This document shows, one piece after another, positions 7,674 through 16,876 of a DNA stretch of 39,833 nt; within the stretch, counting starts at the first letter, position 1; each line of letters begins with the position of its first letter. Source of the DNA: CAZPDM01 sp964585305. Its GTDB lineage: Bacteria > Planctomycetota > Uabimicrobiia > Uabimicrobiales > JABWCH01. Under the pieces are notes generated by a model. The model was not told where the DNA came from and made no database searches. It was given only the letters and a program-made list of their open reading frames with translations. Position numbers and translations under genes: made by a program. The DNA lies in NCBI GenBank assembly GCA_964585305.1, contig CAZPDM010000033.1:1-39833 (forward strand). The letters run 5' to 3'.

Positions 7674-8903
7674 ATGGCAAAAGTAATTTTAAAAAACGGA
7701 CCTAATGCTGGATTAGAGTATATTATTGGGGAAAAAGCTATTCTTGGACGTCATGTTAATAATGAAATTCCATTATTGGATAATAAGGCTTCTAGACAGC
7801 ATACTAGAATTCTTCGGGAAAATAGCGAATATTTTGTTGAAGATATGCAAAGCCGAAATGGAACCATTGTTAATGGGAAAAAAATTAACAAACAAAAACT
7901 ATCCAATCAAGACGAAATTAAAATAGGAGAAACTTTACTAATCTTTATCTTAGATACAAACGATTCACAAGTTAGCTTAGAACAACCTCAAAATAATTTT
8001 ATCCCTATTATGCAACCACAGGATAGTGCTGCAGTAACCCAATTTACTTTCCCTATTCCTACTTCAAGTAATATTGACAGCAAATTAGAAGAAGTTCTTT
8101 CTTCTTCTAATCTTACTGAAGCAAACATATCCAAACCAAATATTGAATTAAACAACCAATCTATCATAACACCAAATGAAAACCAAGAAGATATTGTTGC
8201 AAGTTTAGCAATGCAAACTGTTGCAATACCACAAATAGATAGACAAGATATTGTATCCATCATAGAAGATAAAAATAAATCTGTTGTAAACGTAGAAAAC
8301 CAAGTAACTATAACCACACCAGATATAAACACACCAGAGCCAAGCCCATTAAACTTGGCATCAGCTTCAACAAATATAGAAAATAAAAAAGCACTTACTT
8401 TATTAAAAATAAAAAAAGTTCCACCACTACAAAAAGTTGCAAAACAGATAGCTTTACAAGAACAAATCTTGCTAAAATCTTCTAAAAAAATTTCCACACA
8501 AGAAGAACAAAAAAATGAGCCTGCTCAGAAATTTGATGATTCAAAAGGAAATCAAGAACTTCCTTTATTACAGGAAATCGTCTTAAAAGAAAATATTTCT
8601 CCAATAAATAAAAAAGAAGAACAAACTCCAGATATACAAAATATTATAGAAATTTCAAAAAAAGAAAATATTTTATCTATTCCTTCTTTAGAATCTTCTC
8701 CTAGAAACACATCTTCTAATATTATTCAAAAACAGAAACGTATTTTAACTTGTGCCAAAAAGAAAAAAAAAGAAGGATTCTGGAATACTATTCCTTCACA
8801 ATATTCTTGGCTTCAAAAAATAATAGGGATACTTTTTATTATTATCTTTATTATTATTATTATTTGGAGTTCGAGATGGTTCACATTGCAAATGTTAAAC
8901 TAA
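7674..8903 (+). CDS. FHA-domain protein with C-terminal membrane anchor
   Basis: A 409-residue protein. Residues 1-95 are a forkhead-associated domain that binds phosphothreonine: the conserved GRH, SRQHTRI and SRNGTIVNGK motifs are all present. Residues about 100-380 are low-complexity (Q, N, S, K, E, I), probably a disordered tether. One hydrophobic helix (IIGILFIIIFIIIIIW) near the C-terminus makes it tail-anchored, with the FHA domain in the cytosol. Co-transcription with the MoxR-like ATPase suggests a phosphorylation-responsive membrane assembly. No Ser/Thr kinase is in the window. Confidence 0.82.
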   Translation: MAKVILKNGPNAGLEYIIGEKAILGRHVNNEIPLLDNKASRQHTRILRENSEYFVEDMQSRNGTIVNGKKINKQKLSNQDEIKIGETLLIFILDTNDSQVSLEQPQNNFIPIMQPQDSAAVTQFTFPIPTSSNIDSKLEEVLSSSNLTEANISKPNIELNNQSIITPNENQEDIVASLAMQTVAIPQIDRQDIVSIIEDKNKSVVNVENQVTITTPDINTPEPSPLNLASASTNIENKKALTLLKIKKVPPLQKVAKQIALQEQILLKSSKKISTQEEQKNEPAQKFDDSKGNQELPLLQEIVLKENISPINKKEEQTPDIQNIIEISKKENILSIPSLESSPRNTSSNIIQKQKRILTCAKKKKKEGFWNTIPSQYSWLQKIIGILFIIIFIIIIIWSSRWFTLQMLN

Positions 8904-8943
8904 ATTTTTATTCATCATTTTCTTATTTCTGTGGAGATATATT

Positions 8944-10212
8944 ATGCCAATAGTCTTAAATTTTTTCTACTTTATCGGACTTATTATTCTTTCCCCTATT
9001 TTACTCATACGAATTTTTTTTAAAGGCAAATATAAAGATAGCATTAAAGAACAACTTGGCGATATAACCACACCAAGTAAAAAAAAATGTATATGGCTTC
9101 ATGGTGTTTCTGTTGGAGAAATTAAAGCAAGCCAACCATTAGTATTTGCTTTAGAAAAAAAATTTCCCCATTGTGAAATTATTATTTCTGTAACATCAAA
9201 AGCAGGAAAAGAAACTGCGCGACAAATGTATCCACAATTTGCAGTTATTTCTTTTCCCTTAGATTTTTCTTGGGTGGTTTCTAAATTTCTTCGCCATTTT
9301 GATCCAGCACTTGTAATTCTTATGGAATTAGAGCTATGGCCAAATTTTCTACATGTTTGCTATAAAAGAAATATTCCAGTAATGTTGGTAAATGGACGAT
9401 TATCGGAAAAATCTTTTCGTGGCTATCGAAGATATTTAGGATGGTATTTCAAAAAAATGACAAGAGCTATTCGCTTTTTTGGAGTACAATGTTCTATTTA
9501 TGCTGAACGGTTTAAAAATTTGGGAATAGAAGCAGATCGTATTCATATTACAGGAAATATAAAGTTTGATGCAATAGATAATAATTTGGGAAATAATTTA
9601 AACCAAGTTCGTAAAAATTTAGGACTAGAAGAATCCGAAAAAATTCTAATTTGTGGAAGTACTCATAGTCCAGAAGAAAAAATGATCCTAGGAGAGTTTC
9701 TTAAAATTCGCCAAAAATTTCCTAATCTTCGTCTTATTATTGTCCCTCGGCATCCACAGCGTGCTGAAGAAATTAGTAGTTGGATCAGAGAATTAAAATT
9801 TGTTCCGATTTGCAAAACTAAAATTACTTCAAATTATAGTGCTGATAAAAATGACATTATTATTGTGGACACAATTGGAGAATTAAAGAATCTTTACCGC
9901 ATTTGTACAATTGCTTTTATTGGCGGTAGTCTTATTCCACATGGTGGACAAAATTTTATTGAGCCAGCAAGTTTTGGTAAAACTGTCTTAACTGGCCCAT
10001 ATATGCAAAACTTTCCAGACATTCGAGTTTTTTTAGAACAAAATGCAATAATACAAATAAAAAATATATCTGAACTTACTCCTAAGATAATTGAACTTCT
10101 GGAATCTTCAGAAATCTCAGAAAATATAGGAAATAAAGCTAAAATGATTGTGGAACAAAGTAAAGGCAGTACAGAAAAAAATATGGAATTGTGTCAGAGT
10201 TTACTTGCCTAA
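8944..10212 (+). CDS. waaA: 3-deoxy-D-manno-octulosonic acid (Kdo) transferase
   Basis: Transfers Kdo from CMP-Kdo to lipid IVA at the cytosolic face of the inner membrane (GT30 family). It is 422 residues long, as expected, with an N-terminal membrane anchor (residues 2-23). Family hallmarks are WLHGVSVGEIKAS (acceptor site with the catalytic glutamate), ITGNIKFD, CGSTHSPEE, VPRHPQRAEE and GGSLIPHGGQNFIEPA. GGAGA precedes the ATG. Its presence shows that the organism makes Kdo-containing lipopolysaccharide. It lies 40 bp after the FHA gene and may be the last gene of that operon; it is convergent with the large kinase gene, only 8 bp away. Confidence 0.95.
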   Translation: MPIVLNFFYFIGLIILSPILLIRIFFKGKYKDSIKEQLGDITTPSKKKCIWLHGVSVGEIKASQPLVFALEKKFPHCEIIISVTSKAGKETARQMYPQFAVISFPLDFSWVVSKFLRHFDPALVILMELELWPNFLHVCYKRNIPVMLVNGRLSEKSFRGYRRYLGWYFKKMTRAIRFFGVQCSIYAERFKNLGIEADRIHITGNIKFDAIDNNLGNNLNQVRKNLGLEESEKILICGSTHSPEEKMILGEFLKIRQKFPNLRLIIVPRHPQRAEEISSWIRELKFVPICKTKITSNYSADKNDIIIVDTIGELKNLYRICTIAFIGGSLIPHGGQNFIEPASFGKTVLTGPYMQNFPDIRVFLEQNAIIQIKNISELTPKIIELLESSEISENIGNKAKMIVEQSKGSTEKNMELCQSLLA

Positions 10213-10220
10213 TTTTTTTC

Positions 10221-13200
10221 CTAAATGTTAAGTAATTTAGAATTTTCTGCTGCAATAGGCAATTGTATTTTTACAGTCGTACCTTGATTTTCTTGGCTTT
10301 CAATCGAAATATCTCCTCCCATAAGAAGAATTGCGCGTTTGCAAATTGCTAACCCTAACCCACTGCCATGTGTCTTTGTAGAAAAATTAGGTTCAAAAAG
10401 ATGTGCTTTAACTGATTCTGGAATTCCGACACCATTATCTTGAACCATAATGCTAATTTCTGTAGAGCTAATTTGTTGCGCAATGACTTTAATTTTACCA
10501 GGTGGTTTTTGAATAGCTTGAATAGCATTTGTTAGTATATTTATTAACACACGCTTGATCTGATGGGGATCTGTAATGATTTCAGGCAATTTTTCAATTT
10601 GAGATTCTATAGAAATATTTTCTGTGTGAGAAAATAAATTAATACAATCTAACAATAATGAATCGAGATTATATATACCCAAATTAGGCTTAGTAAATTT
10701 AGCAAATTCCGAAAATGTGGAAGCTGTACGTGATAAATTTTCAATAGCATCAATAATTGTGTTAATTCCCTTCTCTAATATTTTATCGAAATTTTTAGCT
10801 TGATCATTGTATGCTCTTTGAATATGTTGCGCAGATAATTTCATTGGAGTTAGTGGATTTTTAATTTCATGGGCAATTTGGCGGGACATCTCACGCCAGG
10901 CGGCATCTTTTTCTGCTTGTATCAACTTTTGCCGGCTGGATTGTAAATCTTTTGTCATTTGATTAAAGGCTTGAACGACCTTGCCAAATTCATCTTTAGA
11001 AGTAATTGGTATTTCAAAGTTAAGTTCTCCTTGAGAAACTTTATGAATACCTGACATCAAACGAGTAAGTGGTTTGCTAATTTGATAAGCAAGGAAAATA
11101 GCTACCAACACAACTAATAAAAATGCTATTGCATAAATAGTAAAAATAGTTGCGACTATTTCTGCAATTTCAGATTGAACTTTTTCATTTTGATAAATCA
11201 TTGGAATTGCTATAATTCCAACGGTATATCGTTTATCCAGACTAGAATTTAAAGTCTTATATCCTACAACAAAACGATAATTTGCTATGGATTCTAAAGT
11301 AATATAAATCTCTTTGCGTTGTAAAATGAGATGATAAAAAGCTTTTCCATCAAGCCTTTCGGATAAAAGTTCTGTTTGAAATAGTTCACGCCGATTTGTT
11401 GCAGATAATAGAGGAAAACACTGTAAATCAAACGGATAGGTTGCTAAATAAAAATTTAACACACTTTTATTGCGCTCTCCCCAACTTTGAGAAAAAGAAT
11501 CTGTTACCATACTTGAAGTAATTTGATTGGGCAAAAGAGGAGGTATTGTTTCTTCACGTACAGCTTTTTCAGCATTTTCCAACTGTCCTGTTAGAATACG
11601 CGTATAATTTTCCCAAATTTGATCTACCGCACGTTGCTTATTCACAAATCCCATGACAAATACAGGGATTCCAGAAATAAGAATAAATACTAAAAGAAGT
11701 TTATGCTCAAATGAAAACCAGCTTTCTTGTAGCCAAGAATGTCCTTGATAAAACCATTTGATGATGCTATAGCAAAAAGTGATGAAAAATGTTACAGAAA
11801 GATTAAATAATAAAAATTGTATGTAATAAAAAATATCAAAAAGCCATGACCATAATGGATAACCAATCATACCTATATTTTCTTTAGTAATAATTTGAGA
11901 TTGCAAAACTTCTTTTCTTTTTTGCTCTGTATCAGACTCTTTACTTTGTTTTGATGATTCAGCATCTGAAATTGGTTGTGAAATTCGAGTTTGCTCAATC
12001 CAAGAAAAGTAAAAATTATCATACCAACGATTTTCAATTTTTTCCTCACACCATATTCTTTTTTGCTGATTTTGGACTTGTGCCAAAATATTTTTCGACA
12101 ATCGAAAATCTTTAGGAAGATAAGGATTATTGCTATGAGTCATTATTCCATCTTCAAAATTATTCATAAGTAATGGAAATGCTGGTGTAGAATTCTTCTT
12201 AAGAAATAGCTCCGGAATAGGTAAAACTTTTCCAATTTTAGGATAGCGAATAAATAATGCAAGTACGCCAATCAATTCTTTACTAGCATTTCTAATGGGA
12301 AGAATTCCTCGAAAAAATAATAAATTTTGTCCTTCATTGCCATATCCCGGAACATTCTCAAGAATTTGGCGCGTCTCAGGATTAATGTCTGATAATTTTG
12401 GTTCAGAATTCGGCATATTCAAAGAAAATTGTGATAGAATAAAAAATCGTTCTTGAGATTTTTCAAAGAACTCTTTAGCTTCAGGATGTTTCTTTCGATC
12501 ATTTTCGGACATTGTCTTAGCAAAAACAATAAGATGCAAATTATCTAAACGCTCTGACAAAGGGCTTTTAGCCCACAATAAAAAAGCCATATCGCGTTTT
12601 TTTTCTTCTAGTGCTTGAACAATTTCCGAATTACGTTCAAAAATATCTAGGCTTAATTCCATTGTCTGACGATATAAGCGGGATTGAAATTCTTCTGATT
12701 GATCCTCAATAGTTGTGCGAATTTTTAATCTACAAGAATATGCAAGCGATAAATAGAGCAATCCAGAAATAAGCAATAAAATAAATAATGAACGAACTTG
12801 TAAACGTTTAGGAAATTGAAAAGTAGAAAGTAATACCGCAACAAATAATAAAAAAGGCCCAGCAAAATATCGGAAAACAATTACATCTTCTGATATTATC
12901 TGCCGAAAAAGCCATAATAATAAACTTATGCTAATAAAAGCTAGCGTCCATTGAAAAGATAAATTATTTTTTAATTCAAGTAAATGCCGCATCCACCAAA
13001 CACCACACATCAAAATCGCAATTCCTAAACATAAGCAAGAAGAATAAATACCTAGTACTTCATAAGAAGGCAGTAATTGGATAAAATTGAATATTTCAAT
13101 GCTGCTATGTCGAATGATTTCATGGATTAGAAAATCCAATAAATCTGCTAACCCTTGACAAATCCAAGGAGTAATCAATATAATTCCAAAGGCCAACAAA

Positions 13201-14357
13201 AGTTGTCCTTTTTTTAATCTAGCTATTGGAATTTTAGGAATATAAATAAAAAATACACTTGTTATTCCTAAAATAATTAAAGAAGTTACAAACAAATTGG
13301 CCAAAGAATCACTCCAGTCCCCAAAAACGAGGGAATGGAAAATTTCTGGAGAATTCCAAGATTCTGCTAAAATTTGCCCAGGAAAAGACATCCAAAATAA
13401 AACTTGTCGTAAAAGCAACAGTGTAGAAATCAAACAAATGGCTTTCAACAAGAAATGCCAATTGGTATAGAATGATGTTCTTTTCGTATTTAAAATTTTA
13501 CAATTAGCAACATAAAAAAAAATAAATATAGTAAGAAAAATAGCCAAAAAACTCGTTACAATCTCTTGTATTTGTCTTGTATATTCCCTATATCTTTGAA
13601 GAATGATATTCATGGGTAAGGAAACTAAAGTAATATAGCCTAATGGCTGACCATTAAGATTGAGCAGAGAGCTTATCAGGCTATTTTCTGCAGACTTTGG
13701 AATTATTGAGTTTTGTTCATATTGAATCTGAATGTCCTGAATATCATACTGCTGCAAAATATAATTTGCAAAACTTTGACTTTGAATATAACGAGTGGAA
13801 AGAGGATAATTTTTATCTAATGGCAAAAAGCAAACAACGACACCAACATATTGTTGAAGTATATGATGAGGAATCGGAACAAATGTACATAACATCACAA
13901 AAACATTACGACTGCTTTTAGAAATGGTGGAAAATCTTTTTCCAATTAAACATTCGTCTAATAATGCTGGAGAAATATCTGGTGCGCAATTATGCCAGGC
14001 AATGCACTCTCTTTTATAATTATATATGGCAATACCTCTGCCATCTAATTCCTTAGCCTCAGAAAATTGCAGCAATTGTTCAAAAATTTTTGTACGTGAA
14101 TGCTCATTCCATCTTGCAATATCAACAATCAACGAACTTTGATGGACAAATTGATCCAAAATAGAAAACGAAGTTCTCTCCATTACGCTAAATTCTTTTT
14201 GTATATACTCTGCTTGGTTATAAAGTTTTTGATTACGATACTTTGGCCAATTTTCCTGAATCTTCTTATCCTCGTACCAAAAGAAAATTTCATATATTCC
14301 CAAAATAAATAACCAGACACATAATACACATAATAAAATCTTCCAATACCATCTCAA
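10221..14357 (-). CDS. Very large NtrY-like membrane sensor histidine kinase
   Basis: A 1378-residue kinase, about twice the usual NtrY length. It starts with one helix, a periplasmic segment and then a block of about eight membrane helices (roughly residues 260-560). A second large extracytoplasmic domain follows, then two more helices, a third periplasmic segment, a last helix, HAMP and the kinase core. The core is complete: H-box AHEIKNPLTP (His near 1163), N-box NILTNAIQA, G1 DNGVGIP, F-box and G2 GSGLGLAI. The TTG at 14357 is preferred because GGAGGG lies 6 nt upstream (14364-14369); a TTG at 14393 is possible. It follows the ion-channel gene by about 60 bp on the same strand. No response regulator is adjacent. 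The ligand is unknown. Confidence 0.85.
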   Translation of the reverse strand: MRWYWKILLCVLCVWLFILGIYEIFFWYEDKKIQENWPKYRNQKLYNQAEYIQKEFSVMERTSFSILDQFVHQSSLIVDIARWNEHSRTKIFEQLLQFSEAKELDGRGIAIYNYKRECIAWHNCAPDISPALLDECLIGKRFSTISKSSRNVFVMLCTFVPIPHHILQQYVGVVVCFLPLDKNYPLSTRYIQSQSFANYILQQYDIQDIQIQYEQNSIIPKSAENSLISSLLNLNGQPLGYITLVSLPMNIILQRYREYTRQIQEIVTSFLAIFLTIFIFFYVANCKILNTKRTSFYTNWHFLLKAICLISTLLLLRQVLFWMSFPGQILAESWNSPEIFHSLVFGDWSDSLANLFVTSLIILGITSVFFIYIPKIPIARLKKGQLLLAFGIILITPWICQGLADLLDFLIHEIIRHSSIEIFNFIQLLPSYEVLGIYSSCLCLGIAILMCGVWWMRHLLELKNNLSFQWTLAFISISLLLWLFRQIISEDVIVFRYFAGPFLLFVAVLLSTFQFPKRLQVRSLFILLLISGLLYLSLAYSCRLKIRTTIEDQSEEFQSRLYRQTMELSLDIFERNSEIVQALEEKKRDMAFLLWAKSPLSERLDNLHLIVFAKTMSENDRKKHPEAKEFFEKSQERFFILSQFSLNMPNSEPKLSDINPETRQILENVPGYGNEGQNLLFFRGILPIRNASKELIGVLALFIRYPKIGKVLPIPELFLKKNSTPAFPLLMNNFEDGIMTHSNNPYLPKDFRLSKNILAQVQNQQKRIWCEEKIENRWYDNFYFSWIEQTRISQPISDAESSKQSKESDTEQKRKEVLQSQIITKENIGMIGYPLWSWLFDIFYYIQFLLFNLSVTFFITFCYSIIKWFYQGHSWLQESWFSFEHKLLLVFILISGIPVFVMGFVNKQRAVDQIWENYTRILTGQLENAEKAVREETIPPLLPNQITSSMVTDSFSQSWGERNKSVLNFYLATYPFDLQCFPLLSATNRRELFQTELLSERLDGKAFYHLILQRKEIYITLESIANYRFVVGYKTLNSSLDKRYTVGIIAIPMIYQNEKVQSEIAEIVATIFTIYAIAFLLVVLVAIFLAYQISKPLTRLMSGIHKVSQGELNFEIPITSKDEFGKVVQAFNQMTKDLQSSRQKLIQAEKDAAWREMSRQIAHEIKNPLTPMKLSAQHIQRAYNDQAKNFDKILEKGINTIIDAIENLSRTASTFSEFAKFTKPNLGIYNLDSLLLDCINLFSHTENISIESQIEKLPEIITDPHQIKRVLINILTNAIQAIQKPPGKIKVIAQQISSTEISIMVQDNGVGIPESVKAHLFEPNFSTKTHGSGLGLAICKRAILLMGGDISIESQENQGTTVKIQLPIAAENSKLLNI

Positions 14358-14419
14358 TTTAAACCCTCCAATAAAAATATGCGTTGGTTGCAAATAGCAG
14401 CCAGCGCGTATTTTTTAAT

Positions 14420-16609
14420 TTATAAATCATCCTCAGCAACAACAATAATTTGATCCGTTTCTTCTAGCCATACTTTTTGTGATTTATCAGGATTCAGATA
14501 TATACCAAAATTTAGATCAGGTCTTTGAGACCATCTTTGAATGCGATAGCCAAAAGCTATTTCTTTTCTTTGTGAAACAATAGCCATAATATCAAAGAAG
14601 GATATATCTACAGGAAATTTTTCAAAGTATAATTTAGTTGACTTCAGATAAATTTCACTGCCTTCTGCATTAAATAAATCGGCATAGACTTCATACAAAG
14701 ATTTTTGTTGAGATACCTGGGCAAGTATCATACTAATAAGCTGATTACTGATAACAAAATCATCAACATGTGCAATTTGAATCAACTCTTGATTAGCAGA
14801 GTCCAAAAGCTCTGTAATGATTTTAGTTTCACAAGTTCCTTTAACTTTTGTTTGCATATCACGTAGTAATAACAAAGTATAAATTGTCTGGGAGTCAATT
14901 TCTTCTAATGATGCTTGTTCTCCCAATTCAGAAGCTAATACAATAATTGTATGATATGAAAAGGGAGTAATTTCTTGCAATTCATTTCGAATACGATAAT
15001 CACATTGCAACAAACGAACTTTTATTTTAAGATATTTTTGTTGAAGATTTTGTATTAAATCTTTCATATCCTGGTTTATTTTAGGAACTAATACATCGAT
15101 TTGTGAATCCTGGCAAAGATAATTACCATATTCGCTGATAATATTTTCTATCTTGCTATTCCAACCTAATATTAACTCTCTTTCTGGTTGAGGTTCACGT
15201 CTTCCAAAAAGATTTTGAATTTTTAAAGAGGAAGGTAAACGAGATGAGGGGACACAATTTAATTCTGTTTCATCACGAGCAATTAAAATCACTTCATCTC
15301 CTGGACGAATAATAGTATTCATTGGTGGATTTAACTGTGCAGGACGATCTTTTGCCTTAACACCTAATGGAATTGCCTTAGGAAAATCATACAGTATATT
15401 TCCTAAAGTTTTATTATATGTCTTAGGTTCATTAACACAATATAATTCATTTCCAGAAAAGGCAAGGATTTCATTATAAATTGTTGCGAGACCACTTTGA
15501 CGAGAAGTTTGAACTAAAATTTTTGCAATAATTTCATTGGGATGGAAAATTGTAATTTCATCTTCACCGATAGAACGCGCAATACTAATATTATCCGGAG
15601 CATTCAATTCTGTAACAATATGAAATGCCTCTGGTCGTCGTGCAGGGTTTTTGCATATACTGAGAATTGCCTTAATTACATGTGTATCTGCCAACGCAAT
15701 TTCTTTATGATCAGGATGTTTTGAGCTTTCATTCAATAAAATAATAGATTGTGATTGGGAAATTGCTACTTTTTCTAAATCATGTATATTAGAAATTTCT
15801 CCATAACGGACAATAATTTTTGTTCGTCCGCGATGTTTAATAGCGTTATGGAGATATTCCTCAACTTCTTCCTTAAGATGACTACTTAAGATAACTATGG
15901 TATTTTTATTATGTTCATGCGCAACAATCAACTCGCTAATGATAGCAGGAATTTTCTCGCTCCATCCTAAAATCAAAGTATGTCCATCTTCTATGACAAT
16001 ACTATGGCCTTTTTTAAGTTCTTGAAATTTTTGATCAAAAAAATTAGTAAGAAAAGCAATCAAGAGAGAGAAAATGAGTACACCCAGCATTCCTGTAAAA
16101 AATGCAATACCTTTTGTAATCTTATTTTGCTCACTAGCTTCTGCAATAGAACCAGGATCACATAATTGAAGCAAAGTAATCCACATTTGATGCCGAAGCT
16201 CTGTTCCAGAACCTAAAATAAGATAAATTCCCATGCACAAAGTCCATGTTACAACAAACATTCCTACTAAGGTTAAAAACATTGCAAATGGGCCTTGAGA
16301 AATGAAATTATCATACCAATATGCAAGACGTTTACTTAAATTTTTAGGAGCGGAAAAAAATAACCCAAATCGTTGTTGTTTTCTTTTTTGAGTTGTGCCA
16401 AGCAATTGCTCTTGTGTTCCACGTAATTGTGGCGGGAGTGATACAAAAGAAATGGAATGCTGTGATTCTTGCGATGTTACTGTGATATTTTCGTCCCATT
16501 CTGGAGAAATTAAAGTACTACAATATTTGCATTGAAATCGAATTTTTTTGTTGATTCTAAACTTTTTGCGGCATGTTGGACATTCAACAATAAATTTTTC
16601 TTGCTCCAT
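14420..16609 (-). CDS. CASTOR/POLLUX-like ion channel with RCK/TrkA-N domains and N-terminal zinc ribbon
   Basis: A 729-residue protein resembling the bacterial relatives of plant CASTOR/POLLUX cation channels. A zinc ribbon (Cys10, Cys13, Cys27, Cys30) comes first. Two membrane helices (about 105-130 and 165-195) flank a pore-like segment with LLQLCDPGS, comparable to the LDPGT stretch of bacterial homologues. Then come GHSIVIEDGHTLILGWSEK, the start of an RCK-type nucleotide or ion-binding domain, and a second domain with LILGWNSKIENII. Such channels are gated by ligands at the RCK ring and conduct K+ or Ca2+. It is transcribed just before the large kinase gene, so a common signalling role is likely. 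The zinc ribbon is an unusual addition. Confidence 0.82.
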   Translation of the reverse strand: MEQEKFIVECPTCRKKFRINKKIRFQCKYCSTLISPEWDENITVTSQESQHSISFVSLPPQLRGTQEQLLGTTQKRKQQRFGLFFSAPKNLSKRLAYWYDNFISQGPFAMFLTLVGMFVVTWTLCMGIYLILGSGTELRHQMWITLLQLCDPGSIAEASEQNKITKGIAFFTGMLGVLIFSLLIAFLTNFFDQKFQELKKGHSIVIEDGHTLILGWSEKIPAIISELIVAHEHNKNTIVILSSHLKEEVEEYLHNAIKHRGRTKIIVRYGEISNIHDLEKVAISQSQSIILLNESSKHPDHKEIALADTHVIKAILSICKNPARRPEAFHIVTELNAPDNISIARSIGEDEITIFHPNEIIAKILVQTSRQSGLATIYNEILAFSGNELYCVNEPKTYNKTLGNILYDFPKAIPLGVKAKDRPAQLNPPMNTIIRPGDEVILIARDETELNCVPSSRLPSSLKIQNLFGRREPQPERELILGWNSKIENIISEYGNYLCQDSQIDVLVPKINQDMKDLIQNLQQKYLKIKVRLLQCDYRIRNELQEITPFSYHTIIVLASELGEQASLEEIDSQTIYTLLLLRDMQTKVKGTCETKIITELLDSANQELIQIAHVDDFVISNQLISMILAQVSQQKSLYEVYADLFNAEGSEIYLKSTKLYFEKFPVDISFFDIMAIVSQRKEIAFGYRIQRWSQRPDLNFGIYLNPDKSQKVWLEETDQIIVVAEDDL

Positions 16610-16722
16610 ATATGTTACGCCTATATTTTTTTAAGTAAGTTGGCAAAAGTATTTAGACTAAGAATTTATTATACATTCCTATCTCAATACTAACTTTAGC
16701 TCATTAAACTTGTCCATGCACG

Positions 16723-16815
16723 GATGTACATGGTAGGAATTAACCCGCCGTTTATAGACAGTGAGCTTTAATGAAAAAAAAATACAATGGCGGGTTCAAT
16801 TCCTCACGGTTGAAT
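16723..16815 (+). repeat. Dispersed intergenic hairpin element, copy A
   Basis: Lies between the channel gene and the transporter gene. AGGAATTAACCCGCC (16735-16749) pairs with GGCGGGTTCAATTCCT (16789-16804) over 15 bp with a single bulged C. A smaller TTCAA/TTGAA hairpin overlaps the 3' end. A related, more decayed copy is at 34795-34881 in the same orientation. Similarity ends abruptly after GGTTGAAT. It could be a transposon end (IS200/IS605 type), an omega-RNA remnant, a MITE or a small RNA. Confidence 0.7.
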
Positions 16816-16876
16816 TTCAAACACGTAGTTGGCCTATTTTTTAGTCCCAAAACTTTTGTCTATTCATTTAGTTATA

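Noticed and set aside
16723..16815. tRNA-like T arm (GGGTTCAATTCC) in the dispersed element
   Set aside because: The bases beside TTCAAT do not form a T stem, and no anticodon arm or acceptor stem can be drawn.
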